A DNA stretch of 64,000 nt from positions 744,001 to 808,000 of the forward strand of contig JAYKXP010000010.1 in the NCBI GenBank assembly GCA_037176845.1, given 5' to 3'. Source of the stretch: Paramarasmius palmivorus (Eukaryota > Basidiomycota > Agaricomycetes > Agaricales > Marasmiaceae). This document shows, piece by piece, positions 47,401-57,765 of this stretch; position 1 is the stretch's first letter, and each line of letters begins with the position of its first letter. Under the pieces are notes generated by a model. It was given only the letters and a program-made list of their open reading frames with translations. It had not been told where the DNA came from and made no database searches. Both the position numbers and the translations under genes were made by a program.

Positions 47401-47888
47401 CTATCGTATCCCTAGCTCGACCTCCATTGCAGAAACCACACTATTCCACGCCTCCAAGGACAAATCTAACGAGGGCACAACCATAATCGCACGTAATACC
47501 AGATGTGTATCGACCTCGGGTGCGCTTGCGTGCGGTGGGATTGCGGGAACCACAAGTTCTTCCTGAGGAACATGTGTGATGAGTGCGTTTGATTTTTCAC
47601 AGTATCGGTCCTTCATCTATAACTCACATCAGAATGTTCCAAATATCCCAAAACCTCCACTGGGCTGAATCGTTCTTTCATCCAGGGAACTGTCCTCTCT
47701 CGTTCCAGTGCAAGTGAAAGGTCCACCAGAACTCCGGTGCCGCCGTCAAGGAGAATGAGAAACCCCGTATCCACATCGTAGCTCATATTTCTGCCGGCAA
47801 TACGCAGCTTTCGACCGACTAGCGAATCGCGGTGTGCGCCCAACGTGGTGATCCTGACTGGCACTCCTTCATCTGTCTGTTGTGGCAT
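47401..47888 (-). CDS. TEN1: TEN1-like OB-fold telomere-capping protein
   Basis: Two exons joined by a ~66-nt GTGAGT..CTCAG intron read GVPVRITTLGAHRDSLVGRK, LRIAGRNMSYDVDTGFLILL, DGGTGVLVDLSLALERE, WMKERFSPVEVLGYLEHSD, then EELVVPAIPPHASAPEVDTH, LVLRAIMVVPSLDLSLEAWN. The pattern of an OB-fold strand (G-x-x-hydrophobic-R-hydrophobic-x-G), a 'YD' turn, a V-D-L-S strand, the VLGYLE strand and the late 'LRA...LDLxxWN' helix fits fungal Ten1, the small subunit of the CST (Cdc13/Ctc1-Stn1-Ten1) telomere complex. The start is uncertain: ATG 47888 is the first in frame, but upstream sequence (AFAAWEQVSTLPSFVR) stays open to 48,014 and may be part of the protein through another exon. About 140-160 residues fits the family. 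Confidence 0.55.
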
Positions 47889-48014
47889 CAAGAAGCAAGT
47901 AAGTCGCACGAAAGATGGCAAGGTCGAAACCTGTTCCCACGCTGCAAAAGCGTGTTTTGGTCGTGAACTGGTGATGGAAGCGGATATAGCAGTGTAGAAG
48001 CCATCCCTTTTCAC

Positions 48015-49993
48015 CTCGGCTCAGCACTTCTTTGCTAGGAGAATACATATCTAGGAAGCGACCTTACAAACACTACACTGCGCTGTACCTGATTCTTCTT
48101 TATGACGCAACATGACCGGGAATTCCAATCGTGTCGAGAAGGTATTCCATGTTAGCGAATACCTTGTACTTTCACGTTTTGTTCACAACGACTCGATCAC
48201 AGCGACTAGGGGAAGAAGCTGAAAAACAATTGGACCCGGCCAGTACGGAAATTACACTCAAGTAAAACCCTTAACATCCTGTGCACGTCCAAGATTCCAA
48301 TCGTAAATTGTAGCGTGTGGCGATCCGCTAACTTGCAGTCAGTATTGGGCAACCAGTGTCCATTGTAAAGGGCTGCACTCGCATTCGTCAGGAGTCCAAG
48401 CCAGCATGATGCACCGATGATGAGGGCAACCCAAAGACTCGGAGTCTCCCATTCCCCGGAGTTCGTGAAAGGTGTGGCATCGAGGTACCCTTGAGGTTTG
48501 TATTGGAAGCAGTAAAATCATTCAATTTCCAAGTCTTGTGTTCCAGTATCATGCATGGGGTATAGTAGCTGGGCTTGGAGAGTCCACAGCAGGTCCACAG
48601 TACCTTAGTGCTTTTAGAAACCAGAGTACTAGTAGACACTCTTTGGCGAACCACTCCAATCTTGGGAGGATGGATGGTGTATTGAGTGCAAAGTCATATT
48701 GAGCGAGAAAATAATCGTTTGTTGCTAGTCACTTTGGAGACCACGAGAAAAACCATGTAAACTCGGATACCACTCGCAAAGAGGGGAAACATTGACTCTG
48801 TCGAGGAGGGACTGTGAGAAGTCCTCATTCGACTTGTATCCTGCCATCACATGCGACACTATTCCTAGGATTCAGATTCGGGAAATCCAGCGGTAGAATG
48901 TGCCGTGCTCTCCAGGATAGAACCCATGAAGAGAACTTGGTTTCGGACACGTCCTATTCTCCCAGCTAGTTCTGTAAATCGAACACTTTCTGGGGAAGAA
49001 CCATTCAAGAAACGGGACGTGCTCATCCAGCCGGACTTGGGCCAAGAATACGAAGGATTCAGAAAGCTTAGTGGGTCGGTAAATGGCGAGGAGATTCCAG
49101 GCTAGAGACTCCGAGATTAGGAGGAGGAGGCGGTTTACACTCGCAGTTGGGTGAGTCCCTTCTATACTGTCAACCAACATGTTCTTGAATGCACGTCAGC
49201 AACGAGTACATATTCCAGGTGAAGTACTGCATACCTCGACTATCCATTTACAATTAGCAAGACTCATCTCAACACTATTTCCTGCCTACCTTTCGTGCAT
49301 CAGTCAATCAGTTCCAATTTCACTCAGATGTGTCATTTTGGTGTTCCGACGTTTTGCGGTCTTGTTTCGGCATTCGCTCGTTATCGTATCAACATAGGGA
49401 AGCATGGAAGTTGAAGAACAAAGCAAGGATCCGTATTTTCTCATCATACTCCCCCAAAGTCCGAATGCGAGCTCAACGTGAGGCCAATTCAATGCAGACT
49501 CGTACCAAGGCGCTGGTCTCCGGTCGATTTCCAGGGTATTTTGGGTATACAGTTATAGCACAAGGCGAGTCTAAATTCTACGTAATTTCATTGTCTGTTC
49601 ATGCAAATCGAGGGTACAATCCAATGTCCATACAGCTCCGTTTTGCCGTGGATCCTTGAGTTTCTGGGAGCCCTTCGAGCTTGACAAGCCCAATCAATAT
49701 GACTTCGTTGGTGACAGGTTGTGAATACGTCAAAGCAACGAAATTTGACACGAAAATGCCCAAACTGTTCAGGGTTTCGGAGGCAATGGTGCTGATGTCT
49801 GCGTGTTCTACAACGCGAGTGCACCAGTATCACCTTAAACGTTACAGGCAAATCAATTGTCCGGGGATCCATTCAAAGCAGTCGGATGCCACTGACGAAC
49901 GTCCACCAGAATTGATTGGTGGCCGGGGTGTTCACCCATGTTGGACGCTGCTATCCCGACAATCGTCGATGAATCAACCATGGCGCCAATAAC
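48015..49993 (-). pseudogene. decayed minus-strand gene(s) of unknown family
   Basis: Protein-like pieces run on the minus strand but switch frame or hit stops. Near 49,990: STIVGIAASNMGEHPGHQSI and VDVRQWHPTALNGSPDN (then TGA). Near 49,860: RTIDLPVTFKVILVHSR. Near 49,800: EHADISTIASETLNSLGIFV and PVTNEVILIGLVKLEGLPET. Near 49,570: CAITVYPKYPGNRPETSALV (then TGA). Near 49,460: RTLGEYDEKIRILALFFNFH. Near 49,100: SLAWNLLAIYRPTKLSESFV. Near 48,690: YDFALNTPSILPRLEWFAKE. Splicing can fix some but not all of the breaks with normal introns. I cannot name the family. Confidence 0.4.
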
Positions 49994-51323
49994 CTACCGA
50001 CCAAACGTAGCGAATTCGAGCTCCCGTGAAACAGGAGAAATGACGCATTCCGTCCATCTCGGATCCAGCACTAGCCCAATCCACCCCAAGCTACTCCTGG
50101 CCATCTCGACACCCCCAACAGCCCACCAACAATGACCCAGCCGAGTCAGGACCATGCAGTAATAATATAGCAGCACCAATGCCCGCGGTCTTTTTGCTAC
50201 CAGGAACTGGTAAAATGTTTCTGATATACGGATAGGCCATGACAAAAGTCCTCCCAGCTCGGTATTAGGCCGCTGGCAAACATGCCAGCAGTCACTTAGC
50301 GCATCAGCAGCAACTTCGTATGCTCTGGAAGTTCCAGGGTCCATAACCTCTTGAGGGTCGGGATATTCGGTAGTGGGGAGATGAATGCGGGTCAGGAAAG
50401 TAGGGAAGGCGACAGGAATACCTGTCGTAACTGGGTGGCTGTTGAGATACGCAGCATTGGCACGAGGACGTAATGGCCAATTCATCGGCTGCAACTCCTC
50501 GTCGTGAAAATTCCAGTCCGGGGAATGTACGGACCGTCGTACGAGATCGATCACAGTCAAAATCGAAGGAAATCCGGAGTTTTTTGGTGAAGGCTGAACG
50601 CTGGGCTCAGATAGCGAATCGGCAAACTTGCATATTACGAGGAATGCAAGGGATATCATCCCAAAGTCGGGATCGAGGTCAGCTGGCATCACTGTGAGTG
50701 CTCGCTGTCTGTGGTTCTGTGCGAGATCGAGGTAATTCTCGTCTGATATACCCAGTGGATGGTATAGCATGTGTAAATGGATTGCGGAGGCCGCGAGGAG
50801 TAGATGCATGAGGAAAGGATTATTGAAGGCCAAGCGCGGGACCACAAACTGGGCGACATGCGTAGATGCAGGCGTGCCATAGGCTAGTGTCGGCGCCGTG
50901 ACGAGACTGTAATGATGAAGGAGCTTCAGACTTGTCATGTCAAGCCCCGAGACGTTTGGCAATGATGGAGAAGGTGGCAAAGGAGAGTTTCTGACTGTTG
51001 AGGATGACGAAGACGGCGAGAGAGCCAAGGACTGGTCGGTGGGCTGAGGGGTAGACGCGGACGCTTTTCGCTGCCTACTAGACGGCGCACGCTTGGTTTC
51101 TGTAGCCCAAGTGCATCCCATTTTTCGGCGTGTGCAATTTCCACATTGTGGTTGCACTTCATCGCACTGGTTCGGGGTATGAGAAGTTGAATGGTCATCC
51201 TAGACTAGCGACGCACTTTGACTTTCCTCTTCTTGCACTGCAGACATCCTCCACGAGATTTATTGTGCGGACGAATGTGACGAATAATAGCATCCGTAGT
51301 CGAACTGGAAGGTACAGTTTCAT
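49994..51323 (-). CDS. Zn2Cys6 (Gal4-type) transcription factor
   Basis: The start at 51323 gives MDETVPSSSTTDAIIRHI, then the DNA-binding domain interrupted by a short GTGCGT..CCAG intron: RGGCLQCKKRKVK joined to CDEVQPQCGNCTRRKMGCTW. The spacing C-x2-C-x6-C-x5-C-x2-C-x6-C is the exact zinc-cluster pattern with basic residues between the first and second halves. A Ser/Pro linker follows, then a helical body starting DMTSLKLLHHYSLVTAPTLA, resembling the start of the Upc2-type (sterol-responsive) fungal regulator body, and continuing QFVVPRLAFNNPFLMHLLLA, LLAASAIHLHMLYHPLG. The protein ends ISPVSRELEFATFGR. About 428 residues, one intron. The regulated genes cannot be predicted; the Upc2 resemblance is from a short motif only. 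Confidence 0.88.
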
Positions 51324-52640
51324 CCATAATGGATGCGAACTAGGCAGCCAGAACGACGCGGAAGGATATGCAGGAGGTGGTACAGGACCAAGTCGCAATC
51401 GTGAGGTTTTCTGCTCCATGGCAATCTGAATTCCCGCGTGGTCAAACGGTGTCAATGATCAAACGAAGCAGGTACGTTCGCTCAATGCCTTGTATTTTCA
51501 ATGGCATCATAAACATTGCGACACGCGCTCACATGCAAGTCGGCATTCATGTTACACGAGGCAAGTTGTGAGGAACTTCCGGGCAAGATTGTCATGGTGT
51601 CCCTTTATCTGACTCACATTTTTCACAGCATACATCTCATCAAATTTTCAGGAGTCGTATCGTGTTTGATCATAATATCGATTATGTGAAAGCTTTCAAA
51701 GAGGTATGGAAGGGTACGGACTGAGTCTCCTTCCCTAGCTCACAGGAAAATACTCGGGGAAGCGGAATCGCTGTCATTCAAAGTCATTTTCCGATACAGC
51801 CGCATTATCCATGCCTATTCATACCTGATGAAGATAAAGTGACACTGAAGAGAGGACCTGAGAGGACCGACCGGCATTCGGCATCCCTGCTGAAACCGTA
51901 GACGCTATAACCATAATCCCACAATCGAACTCTGAACCTGAGGTACATACGTGCTCATGATAGCCCATGATTCATGAACAAGCTGGATAAAATTAGGCGG
52001 TTAAAGAACATGGTGATTGGAGCCCGAAAAGCCACCGAACGACCGCACATCCGTGGCCAAGCTGAGTGAGTCATCGTCTGTGGCAAAGTAATACAGTGAC
52101 ATGAAGAAGTTTTTCATACAGTGCACTTCTAGACAAATGTCATTTGAAACGAGGTCTCTTCTTATGAATAGGGCTGCCGGGCTTTAATGCCAGTTGAGCG
52201 TATGGCGGAGAGAGGGACTTATTCAAGAGCTATATGCTCGACCTCAACTCGACATTTCAAAGTGATCGCATGCCCGGTAAGAGGGGTATATGTAGCTAGT
52301 ACACCGAGCCTGGGGATACAGACAGTCCTCGCTATACCAGGTCGCAGTAGATACAATGAGGATCCTACAACGAACCGGGTTACTACGCTCAATTTGTTTT
52401 TGTATGACCAGTGTAATTGAAACGTAACTTGGTATACACTTGGTGGCCTGACTCTCTAGTCGCCAAGTCAAGAAACACCTTCAAAGGTGCATGCACCGAA
52501 GTCCGAATGCGAAATTTAATTTATCTATCTATACTCCTATTAATTATGGATAAAGCCTGGATCAACCAACAACGGCAGGCAAAGTCCAGTCGAACGAACT
52601 TACATTGTTGCCACATAACTACGAATTTCCCGCTAGATAT
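51324..52640. other. 1.3-kb gene-free stretch
   Basis: This is the promoter side of the zinc-cluster gene and the 3' flank of the F-box gene. No coding frame with motifs, repeat or RNA gene was recognised. The part from 52,500 to 52,560 is AT-rich. Confidence 0.4.
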
Positions 52641-54391
52641 TCATATATCAAATCTCCTCACCATAACTCTGTCGCCGACCGTGGTTATTATTCTCCTGTC
52701 ATCGAAACTAACGCAATATTTGGTGGAGAGGAACCTTGGATCTTGGTAGGTCAAGCCAGGCTCTGGCTCCGCGACTTCAGTGCCGGTTCCAGCTTCGAGA
52801 TCCCAAACCCAAATACTTCCGTTCAACCCAAAACTTACGCAGCGTCCGTCGGCCAAGGCAAGAGCTGAGATCGGGCCCAGTTGACCGTTCAAGGTACGAA
52901 CGAAGGTCAACTTCGGAGAAGAGCTCGCTACAGACGAAGGCTGCGGAAGAGACAGGCGATATAGTTGAAGGCTGGTCGGAGAATACAAGGAAGATGCTGC
53001 ATGAGGATAGGAAGGTACGACGGCAGCGGTGAGGGCTGGTCGGACTGAATCGTCCGGAGCGAGTACAACCCACTTTCCGTCCGTTTGGGTGGCTCCGATT
53101 CGGGAAACTTTACGACTCCATTGCTCACGCATGTAACGGAGCTTTCGTTCATCGACCCAGACTTGTGGTACGTCTACAGCCCTGGCTGTTCGGGTCGATA
53201 GAATTGACACGGGGGCGCTTGCTGTCGGTAGTAGATAATGTGAGCTAGATGATAATGTGGATCCGGAGCTGGAAGATCGAGAATGGTTGGCAATAATGAG
53301 TTCAGTCACCCCCACTGACCAGTGGGCGGGATAGACTTGTATCGCATAGGCGATGACAAGCTTGTAGGTGGTGCTTGTAGGCACCGATAGGACCATGCAC
53401 GATGGCGGGAAAGAGGTAAAAGAGGTCAATGTGTGCTGAAGAGCGACTGCTCCGGATGTCACGTTGTATATAGACAGTGAGAATGATTCGGAAAGTGTGA
53501 TGAGGAGTGGGTGATGATATACCGCTTGGGTTACTGGAGAGATACGAGTCCGACGAGGGGGTGTATAAGCCAGGTCTCGTCGAGAAGCAGAAGGGGAAGT
53601 ATGACTGATGGAAAATAGGGAGAATTCCCCTGAATATATGAAGCATGCTAGTCGTGTCTGAGAGCTGGTGAGAGTTGATTGATCCAAGGCAAGCGCGGTT
53701 ATCCGGGAAGGGGCATTGTCATGGGCCGATGGTACATGAAATGTATGTTGGTGACCAGATAATGTTCGCAAAGTTACTTCTGGCAATGCCCTTTCTGTAG
53801 ATGGTGCGAGTATCATCATGTTTCCCAACACCAATACGTGAGTCTGGGGAACTAGATGTGCATAGTGCGTGGGTAGAGGGGATTCTTCTACCAAACAACG
53901 ACCTTTGAATCGCTGCGGTAAGTTTCGAGTGGACAAGGTGCTTCTTCTGGCGGAGACATGCCTTTTCTCCAGTTGGAGCTAATGCGAAACATCCACTTCC
54001 AATCTTTGTATTCCTCTGCCTTGGCCCGTGAAGGTAGAGACTTGAGCTGTCGACCATCCGACCTAAAGCCCCTAGCACCTCGTAGTCTGTGACCGAAAAC
54101 CTGAAGAAACTGCTTTCTCCAGAGCTCATTATCGGCGGCAAGTCTCGACCTATCTCCTCGCTTTAATGCTATCTAAAAGAGACGTTACGAGAGTGCTCAC
54201 CAATTCTTGTTCGTTGCCTGTGCCGCACAGAGGTCTATCCAAGACAAATGAGAAAATATACACAAGATGAGTTCGTCATAGAGGGCAGTTTCGAATGTGA
54301 GTTTGACTAAGGATCGAGAATTAGATTCTGAAAGAGTACGATGTCGCTTCGCTGGCGGTAAAGGTGCCAAAGATAAGGAATGCTTGGGCAT
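52641..54391 (-). CDS. F-box protein with C-terminal WD-like repeats
   Basis: The start at 54391 reads MPKHSLSLAPLPPAKRHR, then an F-box: ALYDELILCIFSHLSWIDLC, AAQATNKNW joined after an intron to SRLAADNELWRKQFLQVFGH. F-box proteins bind Skp1 and bring substrates to SCF ubiquitin ligases. After KDWKWMFRISSNWRK the frame continues GRCLVEESPLPTHYAHLV only if a 59-nt GC-AG intron (53903-53961, GCATGT..CAAAG) is removed. The rest is one long exon with weak beta-propeller repeats (LRTLSGHQHTFHVPS, GQLGPISALALADGRCVSFG, NGSIWVWDLEAG) and a conserved-looking end STKYCVSFDDRRIITTVGDR. The substrate is unknown. About 550 residues. The gene is divergent from WDR83, 76 bp between start codons. Confidence 0.82.
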
Positions 54392-54467
54392 GATAATGGT
54401 TGAGATCAAAACATCCAATGACTACACTTCGGCTCGGCCGCGACGTTCAGTTTGTTCCCGAAATCCC
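54392..54467. promoter_or_regulatory. 76-bp gap between divergent start codons
   Basis: Only 76 bp separate the F-box start (54391, minus) from the WDR83 start (54468, plus). Both transcripts must start within this gap or inside the opposite gene, so the 5' UTRs probably overlap. The motif ggctcggccgcgacgttcag (54431-54450) is the GC-rich centre. Confidence 0.5.
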
Positions 54468-55729
54468 ATGGCACCTTCTCGAGGTCCTCAACCGATTGGA
54501 AGGGACTTGCATGTCACTCTTTCTTCTCATAAAGGTCCGGTTCACGTTGCTCGATATGCCAAAGGAACTGCGAAATATATCCTAACAGGCGGCCAGGTAC
54601 AGGTTAACATCGTTCCCAGTGTTGTTCTCATTAACAATTATGCTGTAGGATCGTTCTGTACGTCTATTCAATGCTAGCTCCGGCTCTGAAATCAAGGCTT
54701 TCGCCGCTCATGGCTACGAAGTTCTATCAATTACCGTGTAGGCTTTTTCTGGCTTACACATTCTTATGAAGTTGAATGTCTGCAACAGAGCTCATGACAA
54801 TGCGAAATTCGCGTCCTCGGGCGGAGACCGTTCAGTCTTTGTCTGGGATGTTGCTACAGGCATGACGACGCGTAGGATGGCAGGTCATATGGGGAAGATA
54901 TATGTAGTCGAGTTCAATGACGATGCTAGTGTTGTTGCCTCAGGTGCGAGCTATGCTAGTTGGGAACCTATGAACACCTAACGAGTCTTATCTCAGGATC
55001 ATACGATGCCACTGTCCGCCTATGGGACTTGAGGTGAGTTTGCTGCCAGACTTGTGAACTGTCGTTCATGATACCCTCAGAGCTCAATCAAGACATCCGA
55101 TTCAAGTACTAGAGGAAGCTCGTGATAGTGTACAGACACTCCATGTCGGGTCTACAACCATCACCACAGGCTCGGTAGATGGCCATGTCCGTACTTATGA
55201 CCTCCGCAAAGGAGAACTGCGCTCAGATTACATTGGACGTGAGTGTCCGTTCCAGATCGCAAAACTGGAGTGTTCTCATAACCGATTAGATCCTGTTAGT
55301 GCCGTAGTACCCACGCAGGACTCCCAGACGATGCTCGTAACAACGCTCGACTCGCATATACGTCTCATGGATATGGCCACCGGGAAAATGTTGAACGACT
55401 TTACGGGCCATAAAAACGATTCCTACCGATGTCGGGCATGTTTTGGGCATGGTGAAGCTTCTGTCATATGTGGGGACGAGGGCGGGATGGTTTGGGCATG
55501 GGACCTGTTAGATGTACGTTCTCTTTTGCAGACACTTCCGAGTGATATTAGAACCTGATCACCGTGCCAGGCTAAACTGATGCAGCCCAATCCACCACCA
55601 AAAGTGCATCACAAAGTTGTAACTTGGACGGAACATCATCCAACGGACCCCAATGAAATGATTACAGCCAGCGCGGATGGAACTTGTAAGGTCTGGCGTA
55701 CGCCGTCCGCGGAACGAGAGGGGGACTGA
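54468..55729 (+). CDS. WDR83: WD-repeat protein 83 (MORG1-like)
   Basis: WDR83/MORG1 is a seven-bladed propeller that scaffolds MAP-kinase modules and is also found in spliceosomes. The start MAPSRGPQPIGRDLHVTLSS leads to blades HKGPVHVARYAKGTAKYILT, DRSVRLFNASSGSEIKAFAA, HDNAKFASSGGDRSVFVWDV, GHMGKIYVVEFNDDASVVAS, TITTGSVDGHVRTYDLRKGE, VTTLDSHIRLMDMATGKMLN, DFTGHKNDSYRCRACFGHGE, ASVICGDEGGMVWAWDLLD and EMITASADGTCKVWRTP. The run 'HKNDSYR..C.FG...A.V.CGDEGG.VW.WDLLD' is the WDR83 signature. The stop is at 55727-55729. About seven introns. Convergent with LSM2 with only 75 bp between stops. Confidence 0.93.
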
Positions 55730-55804
55730 TTGTGACTTTTGCTGTTACAAGAACTGTGTTGCATCATCCGTGTACCGTACATATATTCGAAGAGTCGAAT
55801 TCAA

Positions 55805-56336
55805 TCAAGAGAGACCACAGATCATCGTTTCTGGCTTTGAGCCTCTGATAACCAAAGCTGATTTAGCATTTGTGTAACAAGACACCAGTCAGAAACATAC
55901 CTCGACGCGTCGCATCCTCCAATAGCTGCGTGTCGACGTGCTCCGCAGGCAGCTGTACATATCTCACGACCGAGCCCCGAATGAAGCAGTTCTTTACAGC
56001 CATCTAAAGGGTGGGTAATTGAGTTTTCGACGACCACCAAGGTCAAATGAATGGATGTACCATGTGTGGATGTCTTGCTTCGTCGAGGACTTTGATGTTA
56101 TCCAGTCGTATATTCAGGAATCTGAGCGAGAGATTCGGTGAAGTATAGGGTGACCTAGGTTTGATAGCACTCACTGGTCGACAGATTTCAACACACCGGT
56201 GATCGAGAGGTCATTTTTCAACTCCACGGTGACCTGCTGGTCAGTCAGGGTTTTGAAGACGGAGAAGATGAGCTATAGAGGAAACAGACTATAAGTTAGA
56301 TGGTGTAGACTCTTTGGCAAAGTAAGAGCATGCCAT
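55805..56336 (-). CDS. LSM2: U6 snRNA-associated Sm-like protein LSm2
   Basis: LSm2 is part of the LSm2-8 ring on U6 snRNA and the LSm1-7 ring in mRNA decay. The spliced protein reads LIFSVFKTLTDQQVTVELKN, DLSITGVLKSVDQFLNIRLD, NIKVLDEARHPHM and AVKNCFIRGSVVRYVQLPAE, HVDTQLLEDATRR, almost the textbook LSm2 Sm1 and Sm2 motifs. The start is the ATG at 56334-56336 if a GC-AG intron (56273-56333, GCATGC..TATAG) follows it, giving M-L-I-F-S, the expected N-terminus. A GT donor a few codons inside another ATG is a weaker alternative. The C-terminus after ATRR is also uncertain: with a last intron it ends at 55805, without it at about 55,862. Confidence 0.88.
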
Positions 56337-56465
56337 TAGTTCGACGAACGAGGAAGTAAGCAAAATTCAAGAATGGCTGTCACGCAAATCGCTTGTGACA
56401 ACCTTGTACATAACACTCAAAACTTCCTGAAGTACAAGTTCGTTCTCTGTTTCGCAAGTAGTTTT

Positions 56466-57483
56466 CATATGGTTGGTACGTAGGAGGTAAAGACAAGCTT
56501 GGCATAACATAGACTTATTGTAACATACGCGAAACAAAGATGTCCCAACATACCAACAAACGCATCCATCGAAGAGCTTAAGCACCGTGTGCGTGCTTCT
56601 GCTTTCCTGTCCTGATCTTACGGATGTAGAACTATACTCTGCACTCAGCATCATCGCACCCAAAAAATGTTCTATCAACATACCTCAAGCTCCTTGCCCT
56701 CCAAGATGTAACCATCTGCGCGGCCAGATTGGCCAGGTCGGGATGAGATGGATGCATAGAGACGACCAGCACCGAATTGAGTCTCGAGGAGAGGGTCGAT
56801 TTTAGCGTCTAATAAGGATGGTTCTCAGTGAAGATTCGATGAAAGATCGAGCAATACCCGCACCCTTCTTCCTCTCATCCAAGGTTCTCTGTGCGTGGTT
56901 CGAAAGTTTTTTGGGCTCCTCAGCAGCAGCGCCTTCAGCAGGTTGAGCCTTGCTGCCCTTCTTGGTAACGGGTTGAGCGTACTAGTCCAACAGTTCAGTA
57001 TCCTGGAAAAGAGAAGAGAAGCCGAGTCTACGTACGTGGGCTTCGTACCACTGTCTGAAGGGGGTAGCATCAACCTGGATGATAGCGCCCTTCACTAATG
57101 TGTTTGTTCGGACCAATTCGTTGTTCGATGCGTTGTAAACCTATCCCGATGTTAAAACTTGAACCAAATCTTATCCCAAATCCACATACGACACCGATGA
57201 TCCTTGTCTTCTTAGTAACATGCTCCGAGCCCCAAGCAAAGTTTCCAGAGTCCAGACGGAGAGCGCGATATTTCAAGTTTCCACCACGGACACGGACGCT
57301 ATGGATACGTTTGGGACCGAGCTTGGTGTTTGCAGGCTGACGACCGAGCTCGAACTTTCTCTTTTTGCGGTAGTGAGCACGCTGGGCTCCAGAAGCTGAA
57401 CGCTTGTGCCTTGAGGAACGAGAAATACCTATCAAAATACTGTGAGTTCATTGCCAGACCCGACGACGACAGCACTTACCCAT
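56466..57483 (-). CDS. RPS8: 40S ribosomal protein S8 (eS8)
   Basis: eS8 is an early-binding eukaryote- and archaea-specific small-subunit protein. Exon 1 is only ATGG (57480-57483); a GTAAGT..GATAG intron leads to [80 protein letters not shown]. Later exons give [73 protein letters not shown] and [19 protein letters not shown], ending with [13 protein letters not shown]. Orthologs stop at about this point; here the frame runs on about 34 codons to TGA at 56466. Either this is a C-terminal extension or a further 3' intron brings an earlier stop. Confidence 0.93.
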
Positions 57484-57765
57484 CGGTGTCTTGAGGTGGG
57501 AGGTCTTGAGGAATTACGGTAATAAGGACCGTCTGTACAGTTTGTACGTGGGAAAAGCCACACTTGTCTGCCAGCGGAGTCTGAATAAGGTTCTGGCAAC
57601 TGCCGAGAGATATTTACAGCGCGCTTCCTTTTTTGTACTCTACCTCGCATGTGTTGCTCGTTAAAGGGGAGCTGTTGGCAGAGCCTCGCAGCCTCAGCGT
57701 GTTAGCTAGCTCATTAATAGATCTTGCTTCCGAACAATGTCGCCGTATCTCTCCCGCCCTCTTCC

